Part shown: piece by piece, positions 41,747-51,433 of the stretch | Layout of the letters: the number at the start of each line of letters is the position of its first letter | Numbering within the stretch: the stretch's first letter is position 1 | Origin: Jatrophihabitans telluris | GTDB lineage: Bacteria > Actinomycetota > Actinomycetes > Mycobacteriales > Jatrophihabitantaceae | Reading direction: 5' to 3' | Length of the DNA: 64,000 nt | NCBI RefSeq assembly: GCF_023516435.1 | Contig: NZ_CP097332.1 | Location: forward strand, 1,178,001-1,242,000 | Program-made: the position numbers and the translations under genes | The notes under the pieces: model-generated | Database searches by the model: none | Seen by the model: only the letters and a program-made list of their open reading frames with translations | Told to the model about the DNA's origin: nothing

Positions 41747-44700
41747 ATGTCTCGATCCGGCTTGCGCTCGTACCGTGTCCTACTTGCCTCAGCCGCCTTG
41801 ATCGCTCCGATGCTGGTGGCGTTCGCCCCGCCGGGGCAGGCCGCACCACCCAAGGACGACACCCCGGTGCTGCGGACGCCAAAGGGGCAGCAGGACAACG
41901 GCTCGGACGAGCAGGGCTTCGACAAGTTGCGCGACGCCTACTACTGGAGCCGCCTGCTCGCCGGCGACGACCAACTGACGCTGAGCCAGGCTGCTGGACT
42001 GCGCAACAGCGCGTCCACGAAGGCTTCGGGCATCGGCAACGACAGTGTGCGGGGCGCAGCGCGCGGCGGAACCTGGAGCCAGATCGGCCCGAACCCCATC
42101 GTCCAGAACGGCAGGACGACCAACGCGTTCGAGGCTGTTTCGGGTCGGATCGGCGCGCTTGCGATTCGCAAGGACGGGACGATCATCCTCGGTGCGGCGC
42201 AGGGCGGCGTGTGGACCTACAACGCCACCACCCAGAGTTGGACCTCGCGGACCAAGGACAGCGACACCCAGTCGGTCGGGGCACTGGCTATCGCGCCCAG
42301 CAACGACAACGTGGTTTACATGGGCTCCGGTGAGGGCGCCCTGTCCGGTGACAGCTACTACGGCGACGGGATCTACCGATCCGCCGACGGCGGCGTGACC
42401 TGGAAGCACGTTTCCAGCCTGTTCGTCGGCCAAGCCGTGTCGGCGATCGCCGTTGATCCGGCCAACGCCAACCACCTGTACGCAACGACCCTGCGCGGGC
42501 GCGGCGGTGCCCGGCGAACCTCTGCACCCGCTTCGGCCCCTTACGGCGTCTGGGAATCCACCGATGGCGGTCGGCACTGGACCTTGCGCAAGGGCACCAC
42601 CAACGAACTGCACGGCGCCACTGACCTGGTGCTGGACCCGCAGAACTCCAAGGTCGTCTGGGCCTCGTTCTGGGGTGACGGTATCTACCGTTCCACCGAC
42701 GGTGGCGTGACCTGGGCCAGCGCGCTCGGCAACCTGCCCCAGGGCAACTTCCTCGAAGGCGGAACGCGTTTCTCCCTCGGCATCTCCCGCCCCAGCGCGT
42801 CCTCGCCCGCAGTGGTGTACACCGGCTTCGACTACTTCGACAACACCGACGCCTATCACGAGAGCCAGGTCTACAAGACCAGCGACAACGGCGTCACGTG
42901 GAACGCGACCCCTACCGGCTCCGGCAGCGACAGCGTGCTGGGCTACTGCGGCACCCAGTGCTTCTACGACAACGTGATCAAGGTCGATCCCACCAACCCG
43001 AACGTCGTTTACGTACTGGGTCTCTACGGTTATGACTTCAGTCCGCCCTCGGGTGGCGTCTGGCGGTCCACCGATGGCGGTCAGACCTGGAAGAGCCTCG
43101 GCTACGACCTGCACCCGGACTTCCACGCCTTCGCCTTTCAGCCCAACGACACCAAGCACATCGCGATCGGCAACGACGGCGGCGTATGGCAGTCCAAGAC
43201 CGGCGGTGGGCGAAACGGTGCGACCGATCCGCTGTCCGCGGCCGATTGGGAAGACCTCAACGGGACCGTGAACCCGGCGACCGCGGCCCTGATCCACTCC
43301 ACCGGCCTGGCCATCAGCCAGTTCACCAGCATCGCCACCGTTCCGCAGGTGGCCGGTCAGTACTGGGGCGGCACGCAGGACAACGGCACGCTGCGTAGTT
43401 CCCTGGCCAACAGCCGCTGGTTCGATCAATCCAGCGGGGACGGCGGGCAGGTCATCGTCGACCAGTCGACGGTCAACCCGATCAACCCGACCGGCGCGGC
43501 GGCCTACGTCTTCGGTGAGTACTACTCGATCTCGCCCTACCGATTCGACCCCTCGGAGGTGGGAACGTTCTTCGGCAACGAGTACATCAGGGGCGGCATC
43601 AACCTCAAGGACCGGTCGGAGTTCTACGTCCCGTGGGTGCAGAACCGCGGCAACGTCAACCAGATGTTCCTCGGCACCTACCGGCTGTACCGCAGTGACA
43701 ACGTCGAGGCCCCCAAGGCCGGGGACGTGCACTTCACCCCGATCAGTGGCGACCTGACGACCGGCTGCACCGGAGCCGCACCGAACGGTGCCCGCGGCTG
43801 CCTCATCAGCGCGATCGGCCTGGCTGACGGCGGTGACGGTGTGTATGTCGGTAGCGACGACGGTGTCGTGTCGGTGAGCCCGAACGCGGTCACCTCCGAT
43901 TCGCCCACCTGGACGCAGGTCGGTCAGAACCGGCTGCCCAACCGGCCGGTCACCCAGTTCGCGGTCGACCGCTCGAACTGGCGGATCGCCTACGCCTCCT
44001 ACGCCGGCTTCGGCGCAGCGACCCCGAGCCGGCGCGGGCACGTCTTCGCCACCACGGACGGCGGCAAGCATTGGCAGGACGTCAGCGCCAACCTGCCCGA
44101 CATCCCCGTCAACAGCGTCGTGCTGGATCCCTCGGACCACCGGACCGTCTACGTGGGAACCGACGTCGGCGCCTTCGTCTCGACCAACGGCGGACATTCC
44201 TGGCTCCGGCTGGGCAGCGGAATGCCGAAGGTCGCGGTGTGGCAGCTGGACTACGACCCGAGCCACGGCGTGCTGGCGGCTGGGACGCACGGTCGTGGTG
44301 CCTACACCTTGACCAACCGCAACGCCGAGCCGGCGCTCGTGGTGTCGAAGAAGGACAGCGGTCTGCCCGTGGGACCCGGCCGCAACATCGATTACACGAT
44401 CACGGTGAAGAACCTGGGTAACGCGGCCGCAACCGGGGTCAAGGTGACCGATCCGATCCCGGCGCACACGAGTTTCTCCTTTGCCGGTAACGGAGGTACG
44501 TCCCATGGGGGCGTGGTCACCTGGCGGGGATTGTCGATCCCCGCGGGCGGCTCGATCGTGCTGACGTACTCGACCCGGATCGCGCCCCGGCTTTCCAGCG
44601 GGGTGAAGTCCATCGTGAACGACGGCATCCGGGTCCGCTCCGACCAGGGCGTGAGCACGACCGGTAGCCCGCACGTCACGCCGATCGCTCCCGCCAACGC

Positions 44701-45664
44701 AGTGGCCGTTACTCCGGCCGCGCAGACCGGTGGCGCTCGGGTGGGTCAGCAGGCCAGCTACGTGGAACACGTGACCAACAACGGTTACAAGGCCGACAGC
44801 TACACCCTGTCCACCGCCGGCTCGTGGACGTCAGCGACCTATGACGCCACCTGCACCACGGCGATGACCAGCACAGTCGTGCTGCAGCCCGGCAGCAGCA
44901 CCGATGTGTGCGTGAAGGTCACCGTCCCGGCCACGGCGGCCAACGACGTCACCAGCGACACGACCCTCACCGCAACGTCGGACGGGGACAGTTCGGTGTC
45001 GGGAAGTGCGACGCTCACCACGATCGCGGTGGCCGTCGACACCCTGCTGGTCGACAACGACAACAACGCACCAGACGTGGCCGCCAAGTACCAGGCCGCG
45101 CTGACGGCCAACGGAACCGCTTTCAGCACGTGGGATCTGCTCGCTCATCCGGTGCTGCCGCAGTCCTACCTGACCGCTCACAAGACCGTGGTCTGGTTCA
45201 CCGGTAACTCCTATCCCGCTCCGATCACGCCGTATGAGTCGGAACTGAAGGCGTTGCTGGACGGTGGCGGCCGGCTGTTCATGTCCGGGCAGGACATTCT
45301 CGATCAGGCGGCCGGAACGACGACCTTCGTCCACGACTACCTGCACATCAATTGGGACGGCACGGACGTCCAGAACGACAAGGCGACTGTCGCGGTTCAC
45401 GGGGTCACCGGTAACCCGGTCACGAACGGGATCGGATCGGTGCCGCTGGATCATTCGGTGCTCAACGCCAACTTCGAGGACCAGATCACCCCGATAGCGC
45501 CGGCCACCCCCGCCTTCACCGACGACTCCGGGGCGCCCGATGCGCTGACGGTGGCGTCGGGGACCTACAAGGTGATGTTCCTGGCCTTCCCGTTCGAGGC
45601 GTACGGAACCGCAGCGCAACAGGCCTCGCTCATGGGGCAGGCCCTGACCTACCTGGGCAGCTGA
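41747..45664 (+). CDS. Giant secreted BNR/Asp-box repeat protein with DUF11 and C-terminal domains
   Basis: 1,305 residues with a signal peptide (SYRVLLASAALIAPMLVAFA, then QAAPPK). About 95-890 is a double propeller with many Asp-box repeats (STDGGVTW, TSDNGVTW, STDGGQTW, TTDGGKHW, STNGGHSW), as in VPS10/sialidase-like proteins. A DUF11 domain follows (TVKNLGNAAATGVKVTDPIP). The end (about 1,100-1,305) has DTLLVDNDNN and GGGRLFMSGQDILDQ, an amidotransferase-like extracytoplasmic module. No catalytic sialidase residues are evident. It is probably a cell-surface binding or adhesion protein. ATG 41747 follows TGGGGG. Confidence 0.85.
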   Translation: MSRSGLRSYRVLLASAALIAPMLVAFAPPGQAAPPKDDTPVLRTPKGQQDNGSDEQGFDKLRDAYYWSRLLAGDDQLTLSQAAGLRNSASTKASGIGNDSVRGAARGGTWSQIGPNPIVQNGRTTNAFEAVSGRIGALAIRKDGTIILGAAQGGVWTYNATTQSWTSRTKDSDTQSVGALAIAPSNDNVVYMGSGEGALSGDSYYGDGIYRSADGGVTWKHVSSLFVGQAVSAIAVDPANANHLYATTLRGRGGARRTSAPASAPYGVWESTDGGRHWTLRKGTTNELHGATDLVLDPQNSKVVWASFWGDGIYRSTDGGVTWASALGNLPQGNFLEGGTRFSLGISRPSASSPAVVYTGFDYFDNTDAYHESQVYKTSDNGVTWNATPTGSGSDSVLGYCGTQCFYDNVIKVDPTNPNVVYVLGLYGYDFSPPSGGVWRSTDGGQTWKSLGYDLHPDFHAFAFQPNDTKHIAIGNDGGVWQSKTGGGRNGATDPLSAADWEDLNGTVNPATAALIHSTGLAISQFTSIATVPQVAGQYWGGTQDNGTLRSSLANSRWFDQSSGDGGQVIVDQSTVNPINPTGAAAYVFGEYYSISPYRFDPSEVGTFFGNEYIRGGINLKDRSEFYVPWVQNRGNVNQMFLGTYRLYRSDNVEAPKAGDVHFTPISGDLTTGCTGAAPNGARGCLISAIGLADGGDGVYVGSDDGVVSVSPNAVTSDSPTWTQVGQNRLPNRPVTQFAVDRSNWRIAYASYAGFGAATPSRRGHVFATTDGGKHWQDVSANLPDIPVNSVVLDPSDHRTVYVGTDVGAFVSTNGGHSWLRLGSGMPKVAVWQLDYDPSHGVLAAGTHGRGAYTLTNRNAEPALVVSKKDSGLPVGPGRNIDYTITVKNLGNAAATGVKVTDPIPAHTSFSFAGNGGTSHGGVVTWRGLSIPAGGSIVLTYSTRIAPRLSSGVKSIVNDGIRVRSDQGVSTTGSPHVTPIAPANAVAVTPAAQTGGARVGQQASYVEHVTNNGYKADSYTLSTAGSWTSATYDATCTTAMTSTVVLQPGSSTDVCVKVTVPATAANDVTSDTTLTATSDGDSSVSGSATLTTIAVAVDTLLVDNDNNAPDVAAKYQAALTANGTAFSTWDLLAHPVLPQSYLTAHKTVVWFTGNSYPAPITPYESELKALLDGGGRLFMSGQDILDQAAGTTTFVHDYLHINWDGTDVQNDKATVAVHGVTGNPVTNGIGSVPLDHSVLNANFEDQITPIAPATPAFTDDSGAPDALTVASGTYKVMFLAFPFEAYGTAAQQASLMGQALTYLGS

Positions 45665-45718
45665 GCGGGTTCGTGACGCCATCGGACAGGGCGGCCTCGA
45701 GTGGAGGATGCTGCACTG

Positions 45719-46111
45719 GTGAGCGAGCGCAATGTGCTGGGCGGGGAACTGCAGTCGTGCGGCACTGAACCGATGACCGGGTTCTTCCGGGACGGGTGTT
45801 GCAGCACCGGCCCGGAAGACCTCGGCAGTCATACGATCTGCGCCGTGGTGAGCTCGGAGTTCCTCGAGCATCAGCGCAGGATCGGCAACGATCTGTCGAC
45901 TCCGCGGCCCCAGTACGGCTTTCCCGGTCTGGTGCCGGGGGATCGGTGGTGTGTGACGGCCTCGAACTGGGCCCGGGCGTTCAACGACGGCGTTGCCGCT
46001 CCGGTGGTGCTGAGTTCGACGAACGAGGCCGTGCTGGCTCTGGTGCCCTTGGATGCGTTGCAGTTGCATGCCGTCGACGTACCGCCGGATCTGAGCACCC
46101 TCGACGCGTGA
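45719..46111 (+). CDS. DUF2237 family protein
   Basis: 130 residues, GTG start (SERNVLGGELQSC). Family signatures are NVLGGELQSCGTEPMTGFFRDGCC, GSHTICAVV, TPRPQYGFPGLVPGDRWCV and ASNWARAF. The family is small, soluble and of unknown function, with conserved Cys residues. An upstream GTG at 45701 is possible. Confidence 0.9.
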   Translation: MSERNVLGGELQSCGTEPMTGFFRDGCCSTGPEDLGSHTICAVVSSEFLEHQRRIGNDLSTPRPQYGFPGLVPGDRWCVTASNWARAFNDGVAAPVVLSSTNEAVLALVPLDALQLHAVDVPPDLSTLDA

Positions 46112-46154
46112 CAGGGCTCTGGACCGCACGCCGCCGGAGGTGGATGCTCATCCG

Positions 46155-46952
46155 ATGAGCGATGATGCGCGGTGGGCCGGCTCCATGCCAGAGATCTATG
46201 ACCGGTGTCTGGGGCCGACGCTGTTCGCGCCGTTCGCCGAGCACCTCGCCGGCATCGCGGCGGCTCTGGCGCCCACCGACGTCCTCGAGCTCGCTGCCGG
46301 TACGGGCATCGCCACCGCCGCGCTCGCGAAGGCCATGCCCCAGGCACACCTCGTGGCCACTGACCTGAATCCGGCAATGGTGGAATACGGCGGGGCGAGG
46401 GTCGGCAACGCTCGCTGGCAGGTCGCTGATGCCCAGCAGCTACCGCAGGACGATGCGAGCTTCGACCTCGTGATGTGCCAGTTCGGGGCGATGTTCTTTC
46501 CCGACAAACCCGCTGCCTACGCCGAGGCCGCCCGCGTGCTGCGGCCTGGCGGGACGCTGCTACTCGGGCTGTGGGACGCCGTGGCGGCTTCCGAGTTCGC
46601 CCAGGCCGTGGTTGACGGATTGGTGTCGGTGTTGCCCGGCACCGACGCCAACTTCGTCACTCGAATTCCGCACGGGTACCACGACGACGAACAGATCTCT
46701 GCCGATCTGCAGGCCGGTGGCCTCGTCGACGTCCAGATCGATCGGGTCGTGTTGTCGGGCACGGCGGAGTCGGCGGCCAAGCTGGCCGAGGGATTCTGCC
46801 TGGGATCGCCGCTGCGTTACGAGCTGGAGGCTCACGGCGATCCCCACGCGCTGACCCAGAAGATCGGCGCCGTGATGACGACGCGACTCGGGTCCGGCCC
46901 CGTGCAGGGGCGCATGGGTGCCCTGACGGTCCAGGCCCGCCGCCCGCTCTGA
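46155..46952 (+). CDS. Class I SAM-dependent methyltransferase
   Basis: 265 residues. SAM-binding motif I is VLELAAGTGIATAALAKAMP, motif II VATDLNPAMVEYG, with QVADAQQLPQDDASFDLVMC and RVLRPGGTLLLGLWD following. This is the UbiE/Methyltransf_11 type. Substrate unknown. ATG 46155 was chosen; GTG 46140 lies too close to the GGAGG site. Confidence 0.9.
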   Translation: MSDDARWAGSMPEIYDRCLGPTLFAPFAEHLAGIAAALAPTDVLELAAGTGIATAALAKAMPQAHLVATDLNPAMVEYGGARVGNARWQVADAQQLPQDDASFDLVMCQFGAMFFPDKPAAYAEAARVLRPGGTLLLGLWDAVAASEFAQAVVDGLVSVLPGTDANFVTRIPHGYHDDEQISADLQAGGLVDVQIDRVVLSGTAESAAKLAEGFCLGSPLRYELEAHGDPHALTQKIGAVMTTRLGSGPVQGRMGALTVQARRPL

Positions 46953-47013
46953 CCGAGCTCGCTGCTAGGAGCGTTCCCGCGCCGGTGCCGGTGCCGCACG
47001 GCGTGGTGAGGCC

Positions 47014-47303
47014 TCAGCCTCCGGCCATCGCGCCCACTATGCGCAGCGGTTCGGTGCCGTCGGCGACCGCGGCCGGGAGCTCGGAGTCCGGCGCCTCGTG
47101 GGACAGATCCTCATGACAGGCGAAGAGCCGGACGAAGTCCCGGCGCCGGCCGGTGGCCGGATCCCGAATGGTGCCGCGGAGTGCGGGATAGCGTTGTTCC
47201 AGAGCGTCGATCACAGCGCGCTGCGTGGGCTCGGCCTCGAGTGTTATCTCGCGTTCGCAGTGGGCGAGCTGGCGAAGATGCGCGGGCAGCAGCACACGAA
47301 TGG

Positions 47304-47307
<4 letters not shown>
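47014..47307 (-). CDS. MoaD/ThiS-like (ubiquitin-fold) protein
   Basis: 97 residues with the beta-grasp layout: [40 protein letters not shown], and a C-terminus [10 protein letters not shown] ending in the Gly-Gly tail used by sulfur carriers. The ATG overlaps the stop of the propeller gene upstream (ATGA at 47304-47307), so translation is coupled. No MoaE or ThiG partner is nearby; its acceptor is unknown. Confidence 0.85.
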
Positions 47308-48446
<1,139 letters not shown>

Positions 48447-48526
48447 TGGACCTGCCCGGCCCACGAAACTCATCGTCAACCCGCACTGTGGCATCGACGG
48501 TCCTATTCTGGGCCCATGGAGGGCAC

Positions 48527-48814
48527 ATGGACATAGAGTTCAGCGGTCCGATCTGGTTCTGGAAGGGTCCGGCTCCCTTCCACTTCGTCACGGTTCCGGA
48601 CCAGCAAAGCGTGGAGCTGGAGGCGACCTCGTCGCTGGTCAGCTACGGGTGGGGCATGATCCCGGTCAGCGCCCGGATCCGCGGCACCGATTGGACAACG
48701 GCGCTGTTTCCGAAGGACGGCCGCTACATCGTGCCGGTCAAGGCGGCGGTGCGCCGGGCTGAGGAACTGGACGTCGGTGACACCGTCACCGTCCGGCTCA
48801 CGGTCGATCTCTGA
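48527..48814 (+). CDS. DUF1905 family protein
   Basis: 95 residues, [20 protein letters not shown] start with a GGAGGG site 4 bases upstream and a TATTCT -10 candidate at 48504-48509. The family signature is [27 protein letters not shown] followed by the [13 protein letters not shown] end. It is a small beta-barrel domain of unknown function. Confidence 0.88.
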   Translation: MDIEFSGPIWFWKGPAPFHFVTVPDQQSVELEATSSLVSYGWGMIPVSARIRGTDWTTALFPKDGRYIVPVKAAVRRAEELDVGDTVTVRLTVDL

Positions 48815-48846
48815 CCGTTGTCGGTACACCGTGCCAGAGTTGGCCC

Positions 48847-49500
48847 ATGGACACACTCTCCAACGAGCAGATCGCGCAGGCCGGTCTTGATGACTGGCGA
48901 AAGCTCGCGCAGGCGTTGCACGCGCGTTACCGGATTGCCGACTTCAACGCCGGCGCCGCGTTCATCGCAGCGGTGGCCCAGGCGGCCGAAGCCGCCAACC
49001 ATCATCCGGACCTGAAAATGACCTACGGCGTCATCGACGTGTCGCTGTGTACGCACGAGAAGGGTTATTGGGTCACCGCCAAGGACATCGAGCTCGCACG
49101 CACTATCAGCGAGCTGGCCCGGCAGGCGGGTATGACGCCGGAGCCTTCGGCGGTGACGCAGCTCGAGCTCGCGCTCGATACGGCCGACGAGGACGCGCTC
49201 GGGCCGTTCTGGTCGGCGCTGCTGACGGGCAGCAGCAAGAACAAGATCTTCGACTCGGTCTTCGATCCGACGGGGCGCGTTCCGAGTCTGTGGTTTCAGG
49301 CAACGAGCCCGCACGACACGCCCCGCCAGCGTTGGCACTTCGACCTGTGGCTCGCTCCCGAGTCGGCCGCCGAACGGATCTCGGCCGCGGTGGCCGCCGG
49401 CGGCACGGTTGTCGATGACGAAGCTGCGCCGTCGTTCACCGTGCTGGCCGATCCAGACGGCAACCGGGTGTGCGTCTGCACCAGCCTCGACCGGGATTGA
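48847..49500 (+). CDS. Pterin-4a-carbinolamine dehydratase fused to glyoxalase-like domain
   Basis: 217 residues. Residues 1-95 are a PCD/PhhB domain with the active-site signature EAANHHPDLKMTYGVIDVSL and THEKGYWVTAKDIELA; it dehydrates 4a-hydroxytetrahydrobiopterin. Residues 105-215 are a VOC-like domain (LFDSV-type core, QRWHFDLWLAPESAAERI, VLADPDGNRVCVC). The linker is short and the frame continuous, so this is a real fusion. The VOC half may bind substrate or regulate; its activity is unknown. Confidence 0.85.
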   Translation: MDTLSNEQIAQAGLDDWRKLAQALHARYRIADFNAGAAFIAAVAQAAEAANHHPDLKMTYGVIDVSLCTHEKGYWVTAKDIELARTISELARQAGMTPEPSAVTQLELALDTADEDALGPFWSALLTGSSKNKIFDSVFDPTGRVPSLWFQATSPHDTPRQRWHFDLWLAPESAAERISAAVAAGGTVVDDEAAPSFTVLADPDGNRVCVCTSLDRD

Positions 49501-49547
49501 CCGACGGTTAGGAGAACAGCGCCCACCGCTTGTGGGAGGATCCCTCG

Positions 49548-50303
49548 GTGCCGAGCATCGCCGAGCAGGCAGTCGACGTCCTCCGTCGGCGGCAGATCGC
49601 GCTCAGCCGGGGATTGAGTTCGGCGCAGCTCGAGACGATCCAAGCTCGGTATGAGCTCGAGTTCAGCGCGGAGCACGCTGAGTTCCTTCGGTTGGCCGTT
49701 CCTCGAGGTCGGGGCTGGCCACGCTGGGACGTCGTAGTGACCGAGCTGGAGGCTGGTCCTGGCCTCGGTACGGATTCCGGTCTCGGCGTGAATGACGGCG
49801 CTGAGCTCGGTCTCGGCGTGGATCCCGGAGCTGGTCCTGGTCTCGGCGTGGATTCCAGCGCGGACGCCGTTGCTGCGGTGATTGCCGGACAAGCCAGCAA
49901 GGAGCTGTTGTCGTGGTTGCGGCGTCCGGTCGACGGAGTGCTGTTCGACGTGCTGCGCAACGGGTTCTGGCCACGGTCCTGGGGTACGCGCCCGGTGGAG
50001 GTGGCCGCTGCGCGGGCCAAGGCCCTCGAGTTCCTCGCAGCGGTCCCGGTGCTGATCCCGGTATACGGCCATCGGTATCTGCCCTCGGGCCGAGGTCGCG
50101 GTCCGGCCCCGGTGTTGTCGGTGGTGCAGACCGACGTGGTCGAGTACGGACGCAATCTGGCCGACTACGTTGGCAACGAGTTCGGCGGCCGTGAAAGCCA
50201 TCGCGACGCGGTGGTGACGAATGGTCCGCCAACGGGGGAGTCACGCGTCCGCGTCCCGTTCTGGTCGGCGCTGGCGGCCGGCGCGGGCGACAGCGACCTC
50301 TGA
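49548..50303 (+). CDS. Hypothetical protein, SMI1/KNR4 (SUKH)-like
   Basis: 251 residues from GTG after GGGAGGA. The N-part LSSAQLETIQARYELEFSAE and the C-part VPVLIPVYGHRYLPS, PVLSVVQTDVVEYG resemble the SUKH fold seen in immunity-type proteins. The match is partial. A low-complexity insert with repeated GLGVD-type units (about residues 70-105) interrupts the domain. No toxin gene is adjacent. Confidence 0.6.
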   Translation: MPSIAEQAVDVLRRRQIALSRGLSSAQLETIQARYELEFSAEHAEFLRLAVPRGRGWPRWDVVVTELEAGPGLGTDSGLGVNDGAELGLGVDPGAGPGLGVDSSADAVAAVIAGQASKELLSWLRRPVDGVLFDVLRNGFWPRSWGTRPVEVAAARAKALEFLAAVPVLIPVYGHRYLPSGRGRGPAPVLSVVQTDVVEYGRNLADYVGNEFGGRESHRDAVVTNGPPTGESRVRVPFWSALAAGAGDSDL

Positions 50304-50416
50304 ACGACGTCAGCGACCTCTGGCGCACCCAGGAAACTCTGAGCGACTGCGCGGCTGCCCGGTCAGACTTTATTCAACCAAAGAGTTGACGACCCGCTCA
50401 GGTCGGAGCTACCGTT

Positions 50417-50440
50417 TTAATCAACCGATTGGTTGATTAA
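50417..50440. promoter_or_regulatory. ArsR operator, palindrome with 10-bp arms
   Basis: Perfect arms TTAATCAACC and GGTTGATTAA around GATT, ending 15 bases before the ArsR start. A related site TTCAACCAAAGAGTTGA lies at 50373-50389 over a -35-like TTGACG (50386-50391), with TACCGT (50410-50415) as -10. Occupancy would block the promoter. Confidence 0.8.
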
Positions 50441-50455
50441 GGCGGGGGGTTGAGA

Positions 50456-50839
50456 GTGACGGCCGACGATCGACTCTCCCGAGTCTTTGCCGCGCTGGCC
50501 GACCCGACCCGGCGTGATCTGGTCGCTCGCCTCACCAGCGGTGACGCGACCGTCGGGCAACTGTCCGAGCCGTACGACGTTTCGCTGCAGGCAATCTCCA
50601 AGCATCTGAAGGTGCTCGAGGACGCCGGACTGGTGACCCGCACCAAGGATGCGCAGCGCCGCCCATGCCATCTGGAAGCCGAGGTGTTCGACCTGATGAC
50701 GTCATGGATCGAGAAGTATCGTGCGCGTGCCGAAGAACGCTATCGCCGGCTTGACGCCGTGCTTGCCGCGCTGGACGACGACGGCCGGCTCATCGAGAAA
50801 CCAACCCGTCCCGCACCACGAAAAGGAGCAGCATCATGA
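50456..50839 (+). CDS. ArsR-family HTH regulator
   Basis: 127 residues. The winged helix contains FAALADPTRRDLVARLTSGD, TVGQLSEPYDVSLQAISKHLKVLEDAGLV and TRTKDAQRRPC. It lacks metal-binding Cys clusters, as in the ArsR-SRPBCC subtype. The GTG start was chosen for its spacing to GGGGGG. It overlaps the SRPBCC gene and is likely autoregulated through the upstream palindromes. Confidence 0.92.
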   Translation: MTADDRLSRVFAALADPTRRDLVARLTSGDATVGQLSEPYDVSLQAISKHLKVLEDAGLVTRTKDAQRRPCHLEAEVFDLMTSWIEKYRARAEERYRRLDAVLAALDDDGRLIEKPTRPAPRKGAAS

Positions 50840-51336
50840 GCACGTCCACGACTCAGCCGACCGCGCCTGAGACCAAGATCGAGGCCGATCCCAATCTGCC
50901 GACGATCACGATCACCCGGGAGTTTGCCGCCAGCCCCGACAAGCTCTTCCGAGCCTGGACCGAACCGGAGCTGGTTCGGCGCTGGCTCGGCCCTAAGGAC
51001 ACCGAGATGCGCATCGATCACTGGGATGCCCGTACCGGTGGCAGCTGGCGATATGTCGCGGTTCGTGGCGGCGAGGAAATCGCCTCCTTCTACGGATCGT
51101 TCCACGAGATGCGTCCGTCTTCCCGGCTGGTGCAGACCTTCACCTACGAGGGAGCCCCGGACGGCGTGAGCCTGGAAACGATGACATTCTCCGACCTCGG
51201 GAACGGCCGGACCCTTGCGATCGGTGTATCGGTCGTGGAGAGCCTGAAGATCCGTGACCTGATTCTGGCCAGCGGCATGGACGTGGGTGTCAACGAGGGT
51301 TACGACAAGCTGGATGTACTGCTGTCGGAGCTGTAG
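50836..51336 (+). CDS. SRPBCC / AHSA1-type protein
   Basis: 166 residues; ATG overlaps the ArsR stop. The START-like fold shows TITREFAASPDKLFRAWTEPELVRRWLGP, GGSWRYVAVRGGEEIASFYG and a C-terminal helix ASGMDVGVNEGYDKLD. ArsR-SRPBCC pairs are common in actinobacteria; the ligand is usually a small hydrophobic molecule. Confidence 0.92.
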   Translation: MSTSTTQPTAPETKIEADPNLPTITITREFAASPDKLFRAWTEPELVRRWLGPKDTEMRIDHWDARTGGSWRYVAVRGGEEIASFYGSFHEMRPSSRLVQTFTYEGAPDGVSLETMTFSDLGNGRTLAIGVSVVESLKIRDLILASGMDVGVNEGYDKLDVLLSEL

Positions 51337-51433
51337 TCGCCAGCGGCCGCCTACGCTGCGGCCGCCTACGCTGCGGACGTGGACGTGGACGCCGACGCGG
51401 CCGCTGCGGCTGTCGCAGGGACCCCGGCGCTGC

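Noticed and set aside
41789-44770. A 993-codon open frame antisense to the BNR-repeat gene
   Set aside because: A GC-rich shadow with no domain signature; the plus-strand protein has clear Asp-box repeats and a signal peptide.
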